A DNA stretch of 64,000 nucleotides, taken from the NCBI RefSeq assembly GCF_014649835.1, contig NZ_BMTU01000004.1, forward strand, positions 496,001 through 560,000, in the 5' to 3' direction. The translations under genes were made by a program, and so were the position numbers. Below are positions 54,043-62,537 of this stretch, one piece after another. How positions within the stretch are numbered: the stretch's first letter is position 1; each line of letters opens with the position of its first letter. The DNA comes from Streptomyces pilosus. Lineage in GTDB: Bacteria > Actinomycetota > Actinomycetes > Streptomycetales > Streptomycetaceae. The notes below the pieces were generated by a model. It saw only the letters and a list, made by a program, of their open reading frames with translations. It searched no databases and had not been told where the DNA came from.

Positions 54043-54951
54043 TCAGAAGGCGGCCCGCGTCCACTCCGGCAGCGGCTCGACCCGGCCCGCCCATTCGGCG
54101 GGCGGCGCCCCCGCCTTGCCCGCGGCGACCACCCCTCCGACGATCGCGCAGGTCGTGTCGACGTCCCCGCCCACCTGCGCGGTCGTCCAGAAGGCCCGCT
54201 CGTAGTCACCGAGGGACCGGGCCGCCGACCAGAGCGCGAAGGGCACCGTGTCGTGGGCCGTGGTACGCCGTCCGCAGCCCAGCACGGCCGCGACGGTCGC
54301 CGCGTCGGCGTAGTCGAGCATGTCCCGGCCCCGGCGCAGACCCGCGCCGACGGCACTCCTCGCCGGCACCAGTGCGATCACCCCGTCGAGCAGGGCGTCC
54401 GGGGCGGGCGGTCCGCCCGGCGCGGCGGCGAGCGCGGCGGCCGCGGCGACCGCCATGGCGCCGACCACGGCCTCACGGTGCTGGTGGGTGGGGTAGGCGG
54501 AGATCTCCGCCTGGTGGGTGGCCTGCTCCGGGTCGTCCGCGTACCAGGCGCCCAGCGGGGCGATCCGCATCGCGGCGCCGTTGCCCCAGGACCCCTGCCC
54601 GTCGAAGAGCGCGGCGGACAGCTCACGCCAGTCCCCTCCCTCGCGGACCAGGCGCAGCAGCCGGTTGACCGCGGGACCGTATCCCCGGTCGAAGTCGTGG
54701 TGGTCGGCGAAGGAACGCGCCAGGGCGTCCTGGTCGATCCGGTGGTGCGCGGCCAGGACGGCGACCACGGAGCACGCCATCTCGGTGTCGTCGGTCCACT
54801 GCCACTCACCCGGGGGCAGCTCCCGGCGCTTGAGCAGCGGGTAGTTCACGGGCACGAAGAACTGGGAGCCGAGCGCGTCCCCCACGGACAGTCCGCGCAG
54901 GCTGGCCAGGGCGCGCTCCAGGCGCCCGGCGGAAGAGGAATCAGCGGTCAT
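54043..54951 (-). CDS. ADP-ribosylglycohydrolase family protein
   Basis: 302-residue DraG/ARH-fold enzyme. Mg-binding motifs: SVGDALGSQFF (about 22-32), WTDDTEM (about 51-57) and GGDVDTTCAIVGG near 260. It probably removes ADP-ribose from proteins or nucleic acids; no partner ADP-ribosyltransferase is in view. ATG 54951, 30 bases after the histidine phosphatase gene, same strand, so likely co-transcribed. Confidence 0.9.
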   Translation of the reverse strand: MTADSSSAGRLERALASLRGLSVGDALGSQFFVPVNYPLLKRRELPPGEWQWTDDTEMACSVVAVLAAHHRIDQDALARSFADHHDFDRGYGPAVNRLLRLVREGGDWRELSAALFDGQGSWGNGAAMRIAPLGAWYADDPEQATHQAEISAYPTHQHREAVVGAMAVAAAAALAAAPGGPPAPDALLDGVIALVPARSAVGAGLRRGRDMLDYADAATVAAVLGCGRRTTAHDTVPFALWSAARSLGDYERAFWTTAQVGGDVDTTCAIVGGVVAAGKAGAPPAEWAGRVEPLPEWTRAAF

Positions 54952-54981
54952 CGCCCTGCCACTCTATCCGTGCCCCCGTGT

Positions 54982-55641
54982 CTATCCGGTGATCCCGTAC
55001 GGTTCCGGTTCGCGCCAGCGTTCGAAGGGCCGGTCGAGGGTGTACTTGCCGTTCTCCCCCAGAACGAGCATCCGCATCTCGGCGTTCCCCGGGTTCGACA
55101 GCGACTCGAACTCCGCCACCGACCAGTGGAACCACCGCATGCAGAACAGCCGCATGGCCAGCCCGTGGGTGACGATCAGGACGTTCGGCGGATGGTCCGG
55201 GGCCTCGAAGCTGCGGAAGAGGCTTTCGAGGAAACCGCCGACCCGGTCGTAGACGTCGGCTCCGGACTCACCCTGGGCGAAGCGGTAGTAGAAGTGCCCG
55301 TACGCGTCCCGGTACGCCTTCTGCAGGCGTACGTCCTCGCGGTCCTGCCAGTTCCCCCAGTCCTGCTCGCGCAGCCGCGGTTCCTCGCGCACGCGTATCT
55401 GTGCGGGGTCGAACCGGAAGGCGCTCAGTGTCTGGTGCGTCCGCCGGTACGGGGAGACGTAGACGCTGACGCGCTCCTGGCCGAACAGGGTGCGCAGCCG
55501 CTCCCCCGTCTCCTCGGCCTGCCGCCGGCCCCGCTCGGTGAGGGCGAGGGCGTGGTCGGGTTCGCGTTCGTAGACGGAGTCATCGACATTGCCCGTCGAC
55601 TCGCCGTGCCGGACAAGGACGATGCGCCGTGGTCGTGCCAT
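54982..55641 (-). CDS. Histidine phosphatase family protein
   Basis: 219-residue phosphoglycerate-mutase-like protein. Catalytic VRHGESTGN (His12), SPYRRTHQT, EPRLREQDWGNWQ and the second histidine VTHGLAMR (about 155). The substrate is not predictable; relatives dephosphorylate sugar phosphates, nucleotides or proteins. ATG 55641. First gene of the pair with the ADP-ribosylglycohydrolase. Confidence 0.9.
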   Translation of the reverse strand: MARPRRIVLVRHGESTGNVDDSVYEREPDHALALTERGRRQAEETGERLRTLFGQERVSVYVSPYRRTHQTLSAFRFDPAQIRVREEPRLREQDWGNWQDREDVRLQKAYRDAYGHFYYRFAQGESGADVYDRVGGFLESLFRSFEAPDHPPNVLIVTHGLAMRLFCMRWFHWSVAEFESLSNPGNAEMRMLVLGENGKYTLDRPFERWREPEPYGITG

Positions 55642-55784
55642 GCCAAGACCCTAGATCGGGTCACGTCCCCACGGGCAACTCGTGCGGGCCCCGTACGGCG
55701 TATGTCACACATGCTCCACACCGTGCACACTCCGGGAGTGACCCGGCCCACCCGCACCGGGGGCGCGCCGTCCGCTTCCCGGGT

Positions 55785-56390
55785 TCAGACCGTCCAGGCC
55801 GCTTCCATGTCGACGACGTCTCCCGCCAGGGCCGCCACGTCGGCCTCCGTCTGCGCGCGCAGGGCGAGCCGCTCGATCCGCTCGGTGCGGTACTTGCCGT
55901 GCTCGGCGGCCGAGCGCCACATCGACAGCACCAGGAACTCGTGCCCGGGCGCCTCGCCGAACAGCCCCCGGACCATGCCGGGCGAGCCGGCCATCGCCGG
56001 GTTCCAGACCTTCTCCTGCATCAGCACGAAGTGTTCCGCCCGCTCCTCGTGGACCCGGCACAGGGCCACCCGGAGCAGGTCGGCGTCGGTGAAGCGCGGC
56101 TCGAATCCGGTCTTCACGTCGAAACGGTGGTCGAAGAGCCTGACCTGGGCGTCCTTGAAGGTGCCCGACTGGGTCGAGGCGAGCCGGTCGTGGGAGCGCG
56201 CCATGAAGGAGTCGTAGAAGGCGCGGCTCTCCCAGAAGGAGAAGATGTGCGCCACGTCAGGCCGTCCCCGGCTCCAGCCCCCGCCCTGCCCCCGAAACCC
56301 CGGCTCCCCCAGAAGCCCCGCCCACTTCCGCTGCCCCCGCTCGAACCCGCGGCGGTCCACCACGGTGCAGCGAATCCACTTGACCAGCAC
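55785..56390 (-). CDS. YdbC-like DUF4937 protein
   Basis: 201-residue protein with two ferredoxin-like, antibiotic-monooxygenase-type folds. The N-terminal half begins VLVKWIRCTVVDRRGFERGQRKWAGL; the second contains HEFLVLSMWRSAAEHGKYR. Function unknown. I start at GTG 56390: there is no ribosome site, but TACGAT sits six bases upstream and could be the -10 element of a leaderless transcript. Divergent from the TerD-like gene. Confidence 0.8.
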   Translation of the reverse strand: MLVKWIRCTVVDRRGFERGQRKWAGLLGEPGFRGQGGGWSRGRPDVAHIFSFWESRAFYDSFMARSHDRLASTQSGTFKDAQVRLFDHRFDVKTGFEPRFTDADLLRVALCRVHEERAEHFVLMQEKVWNPAMAGSPGMVRGLFGEAPGHEFLVLSMWRSAAEHGKYRTERIERLALRAQTEADVAALAGDVVDMEAAWTV

Positions 56391-56547
56391 CGCGCCATCG
56401 TAAGGCCCCGGGGCGTGGCGTCGGTCACCCTCGGCGGGACTGCTTCGCGACGCCTGTCGTCGCGCGCATGGCAGGATGGACAACCTGCCACGAACGCCCG
56501 GCAGTTGGGGTGAGCCGGGCAGGACGGTCACGGGAAGGGGAAGACTG

Positions 56548-57081
56548 GTGAACGGCCTCAGCAAGGGCTTCGGAAAGGTCGAGATCGCATTGCGGTGGGA
56601 CCCGAGTCCGTCGGGTGAACCCTCCACCGACCTGGACCTCGTCGCCGCGCCCTATCCGGCGGGCGACCCCCACGGTGATCCCGCCTACGTGGTGCACTTC
56701 GACAGTCGCTCTCCCGACGGCACCATCATCCTCAACCGGGACAGCAAGGACGGTCAGGGCTTCGGCTACGACGAGGTCATGACGCTGGAGCTGCACCGGC
56801 TCGACGAGCGGTACGCGCGCGTGGTGGTCGGGGTGGTGATACAGCAGCACCGGACGCGGCGGACCTTCTCCGACGTGGGCAACCCGGGTCTGCGCATCCG
56901 CGAGGGGTACACGGTCCTGGCCGAGGACGACTTCGGCGGTGTCCCGGGCGCCACGGCGGCGACGGTCGCGGAGTTCGTCCGCGAAGGGTCGGGCCCGTGG
57001 GAGTTCCGCCCCGGTGTCCAGGGCTTCGACGGCGACCCGGTGGACTTCTCCCGCGCGATGGGAACCGCCCGCCGGGCCTGA
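56548..57081 (+). CDS. TerD family protein
   Basis: 177-residue calcium-binding protein of the tellurium-resistance/stress (TerD) family. Conserved blocks: LSKGFGKVEIALRWDPS, STDLDLVA, and DSRSPDGTIILNRDSKDGQGFGYDEV with the acidic Ca ligands, and tail VQGFDGDPVDFSRAMGT. Streptomycetes have many paralogues tied to cell-surface and development signalling. GTG 56548 follows GGGAAGGGGAAG. Followed by a strong hairpin. Confidence 0.88.
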   Translation: MNGLSKGFGKVEIALRWDPSPSGEPSTDLDLVAAPYPAGDPHGDPAYVVHFDSRSPDGTIILNRDSKDGQGFGYDEVMTLELHRLDERYARVVVGVVIQQHRTRRTFSDVGNPGLRIREGYTVLAEDDFGGVPGATAATVAEFVREGSGPWEFRPGVQGFDGDPVDFSRAMGTARRA

Positions 57082-57090
57082 CGGCGCGAA

Positions 57091-57115
57091 GGCCCGGGCC
57101 CGGCGGGCCCGGGCC
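57091..57115 (+). terminator. Hairpin terminator after the TerD-like gene
   Basis: GGCCCGGGCCC, loop GGC, GGGCCCGGGCC (57091-57115). Confidence 0.65.
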
Positions 57116-57201
57116 GGGCGGCCGCATGCCGCGGACCGGGGTGCCGGAGGTCCGGTGCGCCCACCCGCGGCGGGCACACGGACAGCCCGCGGGTCCCCCG
57201 C

Positions 57202-57435
57202 TCACGGCCGCCCGTCGCGGAAGGCGCGCAGATCGAGTTCGGGCGCCATGGAGTCCGCCCGCCACACCATCCGACGGTCCCCGGCCGCGAGGCCCTCCCG
57301 GGCCACGCCGCACCGGTCCGCACGGTCGGTGACGGCGAGGCAGGACCCGCGGACCCGGTCCCGACCCGCCTCGGTCGCGGCGTCGCCCTCAGCGGCGGAC
57401 ACGCCGAGGGCGGTGGCGCCGGAAACCGGCCCCAC
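57202..57435 (-). CDS. Possible small orphan CDS (77 aa)
   Basis: 77-codon frame in the gap between TerD and nrdJ genes, on the nrdJ strand. No family recognised. Codon positions run about 79, 60 and 92 percent GC, the profile of real streptomycete genes, and it ends with AFRDGRP and a TGA. There is no clear ribosome site before GTG 57435. It may be a remnant of a larger gene. The rest of the gap (57116-57201, 57436-57476) holds nothing recognisable. Confidence 0.35.
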   Translation of the reverse strand: MGPVSGATALGVSAAEGDAATEAGRDRVRGSCLAVTDRADRCGVAREGLAAGDRRMVWRADSMAPELDLRAFRDGRP

Positions 57436-57476
57436 CGCCCTGGCCGGGCGCCGTCACGCCCGGACTGTGACCGGTG

Positions 57477-60371
57477 TCAGCTGCAGCCGCTCGTCGAGCC
57501 GCAGCCCTCGCAGATGTAGCAGGAACCGGCCCGCTGCATCTTCGTACCGCACGAGAAGCACAGCGGGGCGTCCGCCTGGATGCCCAGCTGCATCTCGACC
57601 AGCTCGGCGCTGGTGTGGGCCTGCTTCGGGGCGGGCGCGGCCGCCACCGGCTCGGTCTTCGGCGCGGCGACCGCCTTCAGTTCCTGGGCCAGCGGCGCCG
57701 ACTGGGCCAGGCCCTCGACGTCCAGCTCGTCGTCGGTCGGCTCGTACGAACCGGTCTCCAGGTGACGCTGACGCTCCTCGGCGGAGTGGATGCCGAGCGC
57801 GGAGCGCGTCTCGAAGGGCAGGAAGTCCAGCGCCAGGCGGCGGAAGATGTAGTCGACGATCGACTGCGCCATCCGCACGTCCGGGTCATCCGTCATACCG
57901 GCCGGCTCGAAGCGCATGTTGGTGAACTTCGAGACGTAGGTCTCCAGCGGCACGCCGTACTGGAGGCCCACGGAGACGGCGATGGAGAAGGCGTCCATCA
58001 TGCCGGCGAGGGTGGAACCCTGCTTGGACATCTTCAGGAAGACCTCACCGAGACCGTCGTCCGGGTAGGAGTTGGCGGTCATGTAGCCCTCGGCGCCACC
58101 GACGGTGAAGGAGGTGGTGATGCCGGGACGGCCCTTGGGGAGGCGCTTGCGGACCGGGCGGTACTCGACCACCTTCTCGACCGCGGCGCGGATCGTCTCC
58201 TCGGCCTTCTCGGTGACCTCGGCCTTCTCCTTCTCCTTGGTCTTCGCGGAGAGCGGCTGGCCGACCTTGCAGTTGTCGCGGTAGATCGCGAGCGCCTTGA
58301 CGCCGAGCTTCCAGGCCTCGAAGTAGATCTCCTCGACCTCCTCGACGGTCGCCGACTCCGGCATGTTGACCGTCTTGGAGATGGCGCCGGAGATCCAGGG
58401 CTGGATCGCGGCCATCATGCGGACGTGGCCCATCGGGGAGATGGCGCGCTCGCCCATGGCGCAGTCGAAGACCTCGTAGTGCTCCGGCTTGAGGCCGGGC
58501 GCGTCGATCACGTTGCCGTTCTCGGCGATGTGGGCGACGATCGCCTCGATCTGCTCCTCCTGGTAGCCCAGGCGGCGCAGGGCCTGCGGGACGGTGCCGT
58601 TGACGATCTGCATGGAGCCGCCGCCGACGAGCTTCTTGAACTTGACCAGCGCCAGGTCCGGCTCGACACCGGTGGTGTCGCAGGACATCGCCAGACCGAT
58701 GGTGCCGGTCGGGGCGAGCACCGACGCCTGGGCGTTGCGGAAGCCGTTCTTCTCGCCGACGCGGATCACGTCCTGCCAGGCCTCGGTGGCCGCGGCCCAC
58801 ACCGGGGTGTCCAGGTCGTCCATGCGCACGGCCGTGCCGTTGGCGTCGGCGTGCTGCTTCATGACGCGCTGGTGGGCGTCGGCGTTGCGGGCGTAGCCGT
58901 CGTAAGGGCCGACGATCGCGGCGAGCTCGGCGGAGCGCCGGTACGCCGTGCCGGTCATCAGGGAGGTGATGGCACCGGCCAGGGAGCGGCCGCCGTCGGA
59001 GTCGTAGGCGTGGCCGGTCGCCATCAGCAGGGCGCCGAGGTTGGCGTAGCCGATGCCGAGCTGGCGGAACGCGCGGGTGTTCTCACCGATCTTCTCGGTC
59101 GGGAAGTCCGCGAAGCAGATCGAGATGTCCATCGCGGTGATGACCAGCTCGACGACCTTCTGGAAGCGCTCGGCCTCGAAGGACTGGTTGCCCAGGCCGT
59201 CGTCCTTGAGGAACTTCATCAGGTTCAGCGAGGCCAGGTTGCAGGACGTGTTGTCCAGGTGCATGTACTCGCTGCACGGGTTCGACGCGGTGATCCGGCC
59301 GGACTCGGGGCAGGTGTGCCAGTTGTTGATGACACCGTCGTACTGGATGCCCGGGTCGGCGCAGGCCCACGCGGCTTCGGCGATCTTGCGGAAGAGGACC
59401 TTGGCGTCGACCTCCTCGATGACCTCGCCGGTCATCCGGGCGCGCAGGCCGAACTTGCCGCCCTGCTCGACCGCCCGCATGAACTCGTCGTTGACGCGGA
59501 CCGAGTTGTTGGCGTTCTGGTACTGGACGGAGGCGATGTCGTCGCCGCCCAGGTCCATGTCGAAGCCCGCGTCGCGCAGGACGCGGATCTTCTCCTCCTC
59601 CTTGACCTTCGTCTCGACGAAGTCCTCGATGTCCGGGTGGTCGACGTCCAGGACGACCATCTTGGCGGCGCGGCGGGTGGCGCCCCCGGACTTGATCGTG
59701 CCGGCGGAGGCGTCGGCTCCGCGCATGAAGGAGACCGGGCCGGAGGCGTTGCCGCCGGAGGAGAGCAGCTCCTTGGAGGAGCGGATGCGGGAGAGGTTCA
59801 GGCCGGCGCCGGAGCCGCCCTTGAAGATCATGCCCTCTTCCTTGTACCAGTCGAGGATCGACTCCATGGAGTCGTCGACGGACAGGATGAAGCAGGCGGA
59901 GACCTGCTGCGGCTGGGGCGTGCCCACGTTGAACCACACGGGGCTGTTGAAGCTGAAGATCTGGTGCAGGAGGGCGTACGCCAGCTCGTGCTCGAAGATC
60001 TCGGCGTCGGCGGGCGAGGCGAAGTACTTGTAGTCCTCACCGGCCTTCCGGTACGTCTTCACGATGCGGTCGATCAGCTGCTTGAGGCCGGTCTCGCGCT
60101 GCGGGGTGCCCACGGCACCGCGGAAGTACTTGCTGGTCACGATGTTGACCGCGTTCACCGACCAGAAGTCGGGGAACTCCACGCCGCGCTGCTCGAAGTT
60201 GACCGAGCCGTCGCGCCAGTTGGTCATGACGACGTCACGGCGCTCCCAGGCCACCTCGTCGTAGGGGTGGACTCCCGGGGTGGTGTGGATGCGCTCGACC
60301 CGCAGCCCCTTGCCGGTCTTGTTGCCCTTGGCGCGGGAACTCCGTGCCGGACCGCTCGCCGTCTCTGTCAT
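57477..60371 (-). CDS. nrdJ: Adenosylcobalamin-dependent (class II) ribonucleotide reductase
   Basis: 964-residue NrdJ making dNTPs from ribonucleotides with B12. The ten-stranded barrel holds NPCSEYMHLDNTSCNLAS, GTIGLAMSCDTTGVEPD (radical and substrate loops) and an N-terminal redox cysteine in VSACFILSVDD. The C-terminus ends in CGTKMQRAGSCYICEGCGSTSGCS, a cysteine-rich tail for thioredoxin-type re-reduction and zinc. ATG 60371 has GGGAGG five bases upstream. Downstream of nrdR on the same strand, with which it is co-transcribed in streptomycetes. Confidence 0.97.
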   Translation of the reverse strand: MTETASGPARSSRAKGNKTGKGLRVERIHTTPGVHPYDEVAWERRDVVMTNWRDGSVNFEQRGVEFPDFWSVNAVNIVTSKYFRGAVGTPQRETGLKQLIDRIVKTYRKAGEDYKYFASPADAEIFEHELAYALLHQIFSFNSPVWFNVGTPQPQQVSACFILSVDDSMESILDWYKEEGMIFKGGSGAGLNLSRIRSSKELLSSGGNASGPVSFMRGADASAGTIKSGGATRRAAKMVVLDVDHPDIEDFVETKVKEEEKIRVLRDAGFDMDLGGDDIASVQYQNANNSVRVNDEFMRAVEQGGKFGLRARMTGEVIEEVDAKVLFRKIAEAAWACADPGIQYDGVINNWHTCPESGRITASNPCSEYMHLDNTSCNLASLNLMKFLKDDGLGNQSFEAERFQKVVELVITAMDISICFADFPTEKIGENTRAFRQLGIGYANLGALLMATGHAYDSDGGRSLAGAITSLMTGTAYRRSAELAAIVGPYDGYARNADAHQRVMKQHADANGTAVRMDDLDTPVWAAATEAWQDVIRVGEKNGFRNAQASVLAPTGTIGLAMSCDTTGVEPDLALVKFKKLVGGGSMQIVNGTVPQALRRLGYQEEQIEAIVAHIAENGNVIDAPGLKPEHYEVFDCAMGERAISPMGHVRMMAAIQPWISGAISKTVNMPESATVEEVEEIYFEAWKLGVKALAIYRDNCKVGQPLSAKTKEKEKAEVTEKAEETIRAAVEKVVEYRPVRKRLPKGRPGITTSFTVGGAEGYMTANSYPDDGLGEVFLKMSKQGSTLAGMMDAFSIAVSVGLQYGVPLETYVSKFTNMRFEPAGMTDDPDVRMAQSIVDYIFRRLALDFLPFETRSALGIHSAEERQRHLETGSYEPTDDELDVEGLAQSAPLAQELKAVAAPKTEPVAAAPAPKQAHTSAELVEMQLGIQADAPLCFSCGTKMQRAGSCYICEGCGSTSGCS

Positions 60372-60536
60372 GCCGCCTCCCTGGTACGGGCGAAAACGCC
60401 CTGAAGTGCCCCGATTGTTCCCGTGGCACGGTGTTCTGTCTGGTGCTGCGGGCACCACTCACCTGCCCGCAACGCGTCCTCTCATCGCCGCCGCCCGGCC
60501 GTTCCCGTGACCTCACGCCCGGGACCGGCCCGCCGG

Positions 60537-61094
60537 TCAGCCGGCGGCGGGAGCGGGCCGGGGAACCTGGGCAGTTCCCGCGGACCCGCTGTCGTCTTCC
60601 TGGCTCCCCGGAACGGCCCCGACGCCGTCCCCGTCGCCCTCGGCGGGCCGCTCCGCCCGCCGGAGTTCCGCGATCGCGGCCTCGAAGTCGTCCAGCGAGT
60701 CGAACGCCCGGTAGACGGACGCGAACCGCAGGTAGGCGACGAGGTCGAGTTCCTGCAACGGACCGAGTATGGCCAGCCCCACGTCGTGGGTGGTCAGCTC
60801 GGCGCTTCCGGTGGCCCGTACCGCCTCCTCGACCCGCTGGCCGAGCTGGGCGAGGGCGTCCTCGGTGACGGGCCGCCCCTGGCAGGCCTTGCGCACACCG
60901 TTGATGACCTTGGTGCGGCTGAACGGTTCGGTGACTCCGGACCGTTTGACCACCATGAGCGAACACGTCTCCACGGTGGTGAACCGGCGGGAGCAGTCCG
61001 GACACTGGCGGCGCCTGCGGATCGACGTGCCGTCGTCGGTGGTACGGCTGTCGACGACACGGCTGTCGGGGTGCCTGCAGAAGGGGCAGTGCAT
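60537..61094 (-). CDS. nrdR: Ribonucleotide reductase repressor NrdR
   Basis: 185-residue repressor. Zinc ribbon [17 protein letters not shown]...CPDCSRRF (about 1-40), then an ATP-cone (about 48-140) that binds ATP/dATP. The C-terminal 40 residues are an acidic, Pro-rich extension absent from short NrdRs. It represses nrd genes via paired NrdR boxes, seen 108-154 bases upstream. ATG 61094 with GGGAG upstream. Upstream partner of nrdJ. Confidence 0.95.
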   Translation of the reverse strand: MHCPFCRHPDSRVVDSRTTDDGTSIRRRRQCPDCSRRFTTVETCSLMVVKRSGVTEPFSRTKVINGVRKACQGRPVTEDALAQLGQRVEEAVRATGSAELTTHDVGLAILGPLQELDLVAYLRFASVYRAFDSLDDFEAAIAELRRAERPAEGDGDGVGAVPGSQEDDSGSAGTAQVPRPAPAAG

Positions 61095-61201
61095 GAACTC
61101 CCAACCCTCCTCACAGCAGACTCGATGACCTCGCGGGCCCTCAGGGGCCTCACGAAGCAGCACCAGCATAGGCGATCGCGGAGGGCTCGAAGACCCGGGG
61201 G

Positions 61202-61217
61202 ACCACAACTTCTGGGC
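61202..61217 (-). promoter_or_regulatory. NrdR box 1 (putative)
   Basis: ACCACAACTTCTGGGC, a weak match to the NrdR consensus ACACWATATATWGTGT. Its centre is 31 bp from box 2, the spacing typical of functional pairs. Confidence 0.5.
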
Positions 61218-61232
61218 CGCTGCCGCAATCCA

Positions 61233-61248
61233 ACCACTAGATGTGGGG
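61233..61248 (-). promoter_or_regulatory. NrdR box 2 (putative)
   Basis: ACCACTAGATGTGGGG, near-palindromic, with the CCAC/GTGG arms around TAGAT. Upstream of nrdR, divergent from lexA. Confidence 0.65.
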
Positions 61249-61537
61249 ATTGGCTCATACATTCACGCTCTGCACGCGTGTCGCGTACGCACCGGAACGG
61301 GACGCCGCGCGACGAGGAGATCCCGCGCCTCCGGCGGGGAGGAGGGGTGCGACTCGGCGCGGAAGCGGGGGCCGCTTCCCGCTCGCGGGGGCGCCCGATG
61401 GCAGACTGTGGCGGACAACCCGGAAGGTCATCGCCTCGGCGGTGAAGAGTACAACAATAGGCCTGTTTGTCCGGCCGAAGCGTGGCGACCAATACACCTC
61501 GACGAGAGATCGTGTACCCCAATTCGCGTTTTTTCAC

Positions 61538-61553
61538 TCGAACGTGTGTTTGG
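61538..61553 (+). promoter_or_regulatory. SOS box (LexA operator)
   Basis: TCGAACGTGTGTTTGG matches the Gram-positive SOS consensus TCGAAC-N4-GTTCGA at 10 of 12 fixed positions; 60 bases before lexA, for autorepression. Confidence 0.85.
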
Positions 61554-61612
61554 CGCAACCTTTCGAAAGCAACTACCGTTGTGCTGCAGGGAGACCATCG
61601 AGAGGGGCCGAC

Positions 61613-62392
61613 GTGACCACCACCGCAGACAGTGCCGCCATCACTGCCCAGGACCGCTCCCAGAGCCGGCTCGAGCCGGTGCACGCGATCAACGAGACCG
61701 TGCACCCCGAGGGGCCCAAGCGCTCCCTGCCGGGCCGACCTCCCGGCATCCGGGCGGACAGCTCCGGGCTCACCGACCGCCAGCGCCGGGTGATCGAGGT
61801 CATCAGGGACTCGGTGCAGCGACGGGGCTACCCGCCGTCGATGCGCGAGATCGGCCAGGCGGTGGGACTCTCCAGCACCTCCTCGGTGGCCCACCAGCTC
61901 ATGGCGCTGGAGCGCAAGGGCTTCCTGCGCCGCGACCCGCACCGCCCCCGGGCGTACGAGGTGCGCGGCTCCGACCAGGCCGCCTCCGTGCAGCCCACCG
62001 ACACCGCCGGCAAGCCGGCCGCCTCCTACGTACCGCTCGTCGGCCGGATCGCCGCCGGTGGCCCGATCCTCGCCGAGGAGTCCGTGGAGGACGTCTTCCC
62101 GCTGCCCCGGCAGCTGGTCGGCGACGGTGAGCTGTTCGTGCTGAAGGTCGTGGGCGACTCCATGATCGAGGCCGCGATCTGCGACGGGGACTGGGTCACG
62201 GTCCGCCGCCAGCCGGTCGCGGAGAACGGCGACATCGTGGCGGCCATGCTCGACGGCGAGGCGACCGTCAAGCGCTTCAAGCGTGAGGACGGCCATGTGT
62301 GGCTGCTGCCGCATAACTCCGCCTACGAGCCGATCCCCGGCGACGACGCGACCATTCTCGGCAAGGTGGTGGCCGTACTGCGCCGCGTCTGA
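61613..62392 (+). CDS. lexA: SOS repressor LexA
   Basis: 259-residue LexA. Disordered N-terminal 45 residues, winged helix about 52-118 ([28 protein letters not shown]), and a C-terminal S24 peptidase domain. Autocleavage site Ala148-Gly149 (IAAGGP), nucleophile Ser183 (GDSMIEAAI), general base Lys220 (EATVKRF). GTG 61613 follows GAGAGGGG. Represses DNA-damage genes; the adjacent DinG-like helicase gene is convergent. Confidence 0.97.
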   Translation: MTTTADSAAITAQDRSQSRLEPVHAINETVHPEGPKRSLPGRPPGIRADSSGLTDRQRRVIEVIRDSVQRRGYPPSMREIGQAVGLSSTSSVAHQLMALERKGFLRRDPHRPRAYEVRGSDQAASVQPTDTAGKPAASYVPLVGRIAAGGPILAEESVEDVFPLPRQLVGDGELFVLKVVGDSMIEAAICDGDWVTVRRQPVAENGDIVAAMLDGEATVKRFKREDGHVWLLPHNSAYEPIPGDDATILGKVVAVLRRV

Positions 62393-62430
62393 GCTCAGCG
62401 CGGGACCGGCCTCGGCCCCGCTCCCTGACC

Positions 62431-62464
62431 GGACCCCGGAACCCCTGCGCCGGTTCCGGGGTCC
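62431..62464. terminator. Bidirectional terminator between lexA and the helicase gene
   Basis: Perfect 13-bp stem GGACCCCGGAACC (62431-62443), 8-base loop, GGTTCCGGGGTCC (62452-62464). Confidence 0.8.
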
Positions 62465-62537
62465 TGTGCTGTCCGGACCGCCCTGCGGACGCCACCGGAC
62501 GGTGGGGCGCCGCCCGTGACCCGGCGCCCCACCACCG

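Larger units (their letters stand above)
61095..61612. other. Divergent regulatory region, nrdR and lexA
   Basis: 518 bases with no gene. It holds the NrdR boxes (61202-61248) and the SOS box (61538-61553). AT-richer stretches around 61430-61470 and 61520-61570 probably include the lexA promoter. No cobalamin riboswitch is visible. Confidence 0.6.

Noticed and set aside
57474..60404. 976-codon open frame on the strand opposite nrdJ
   Set aside because: Mirror of nrdJ codon bias; protein is low-complexity in character and nrdJ is certain.
60372..61612. Cobalamin riboswitch expected near a B12-dependent reductase
   Set aside because: No B12-box-like sequence in the nrdR-nrdJ gap or upstream region; control here appears to be by NrdR.
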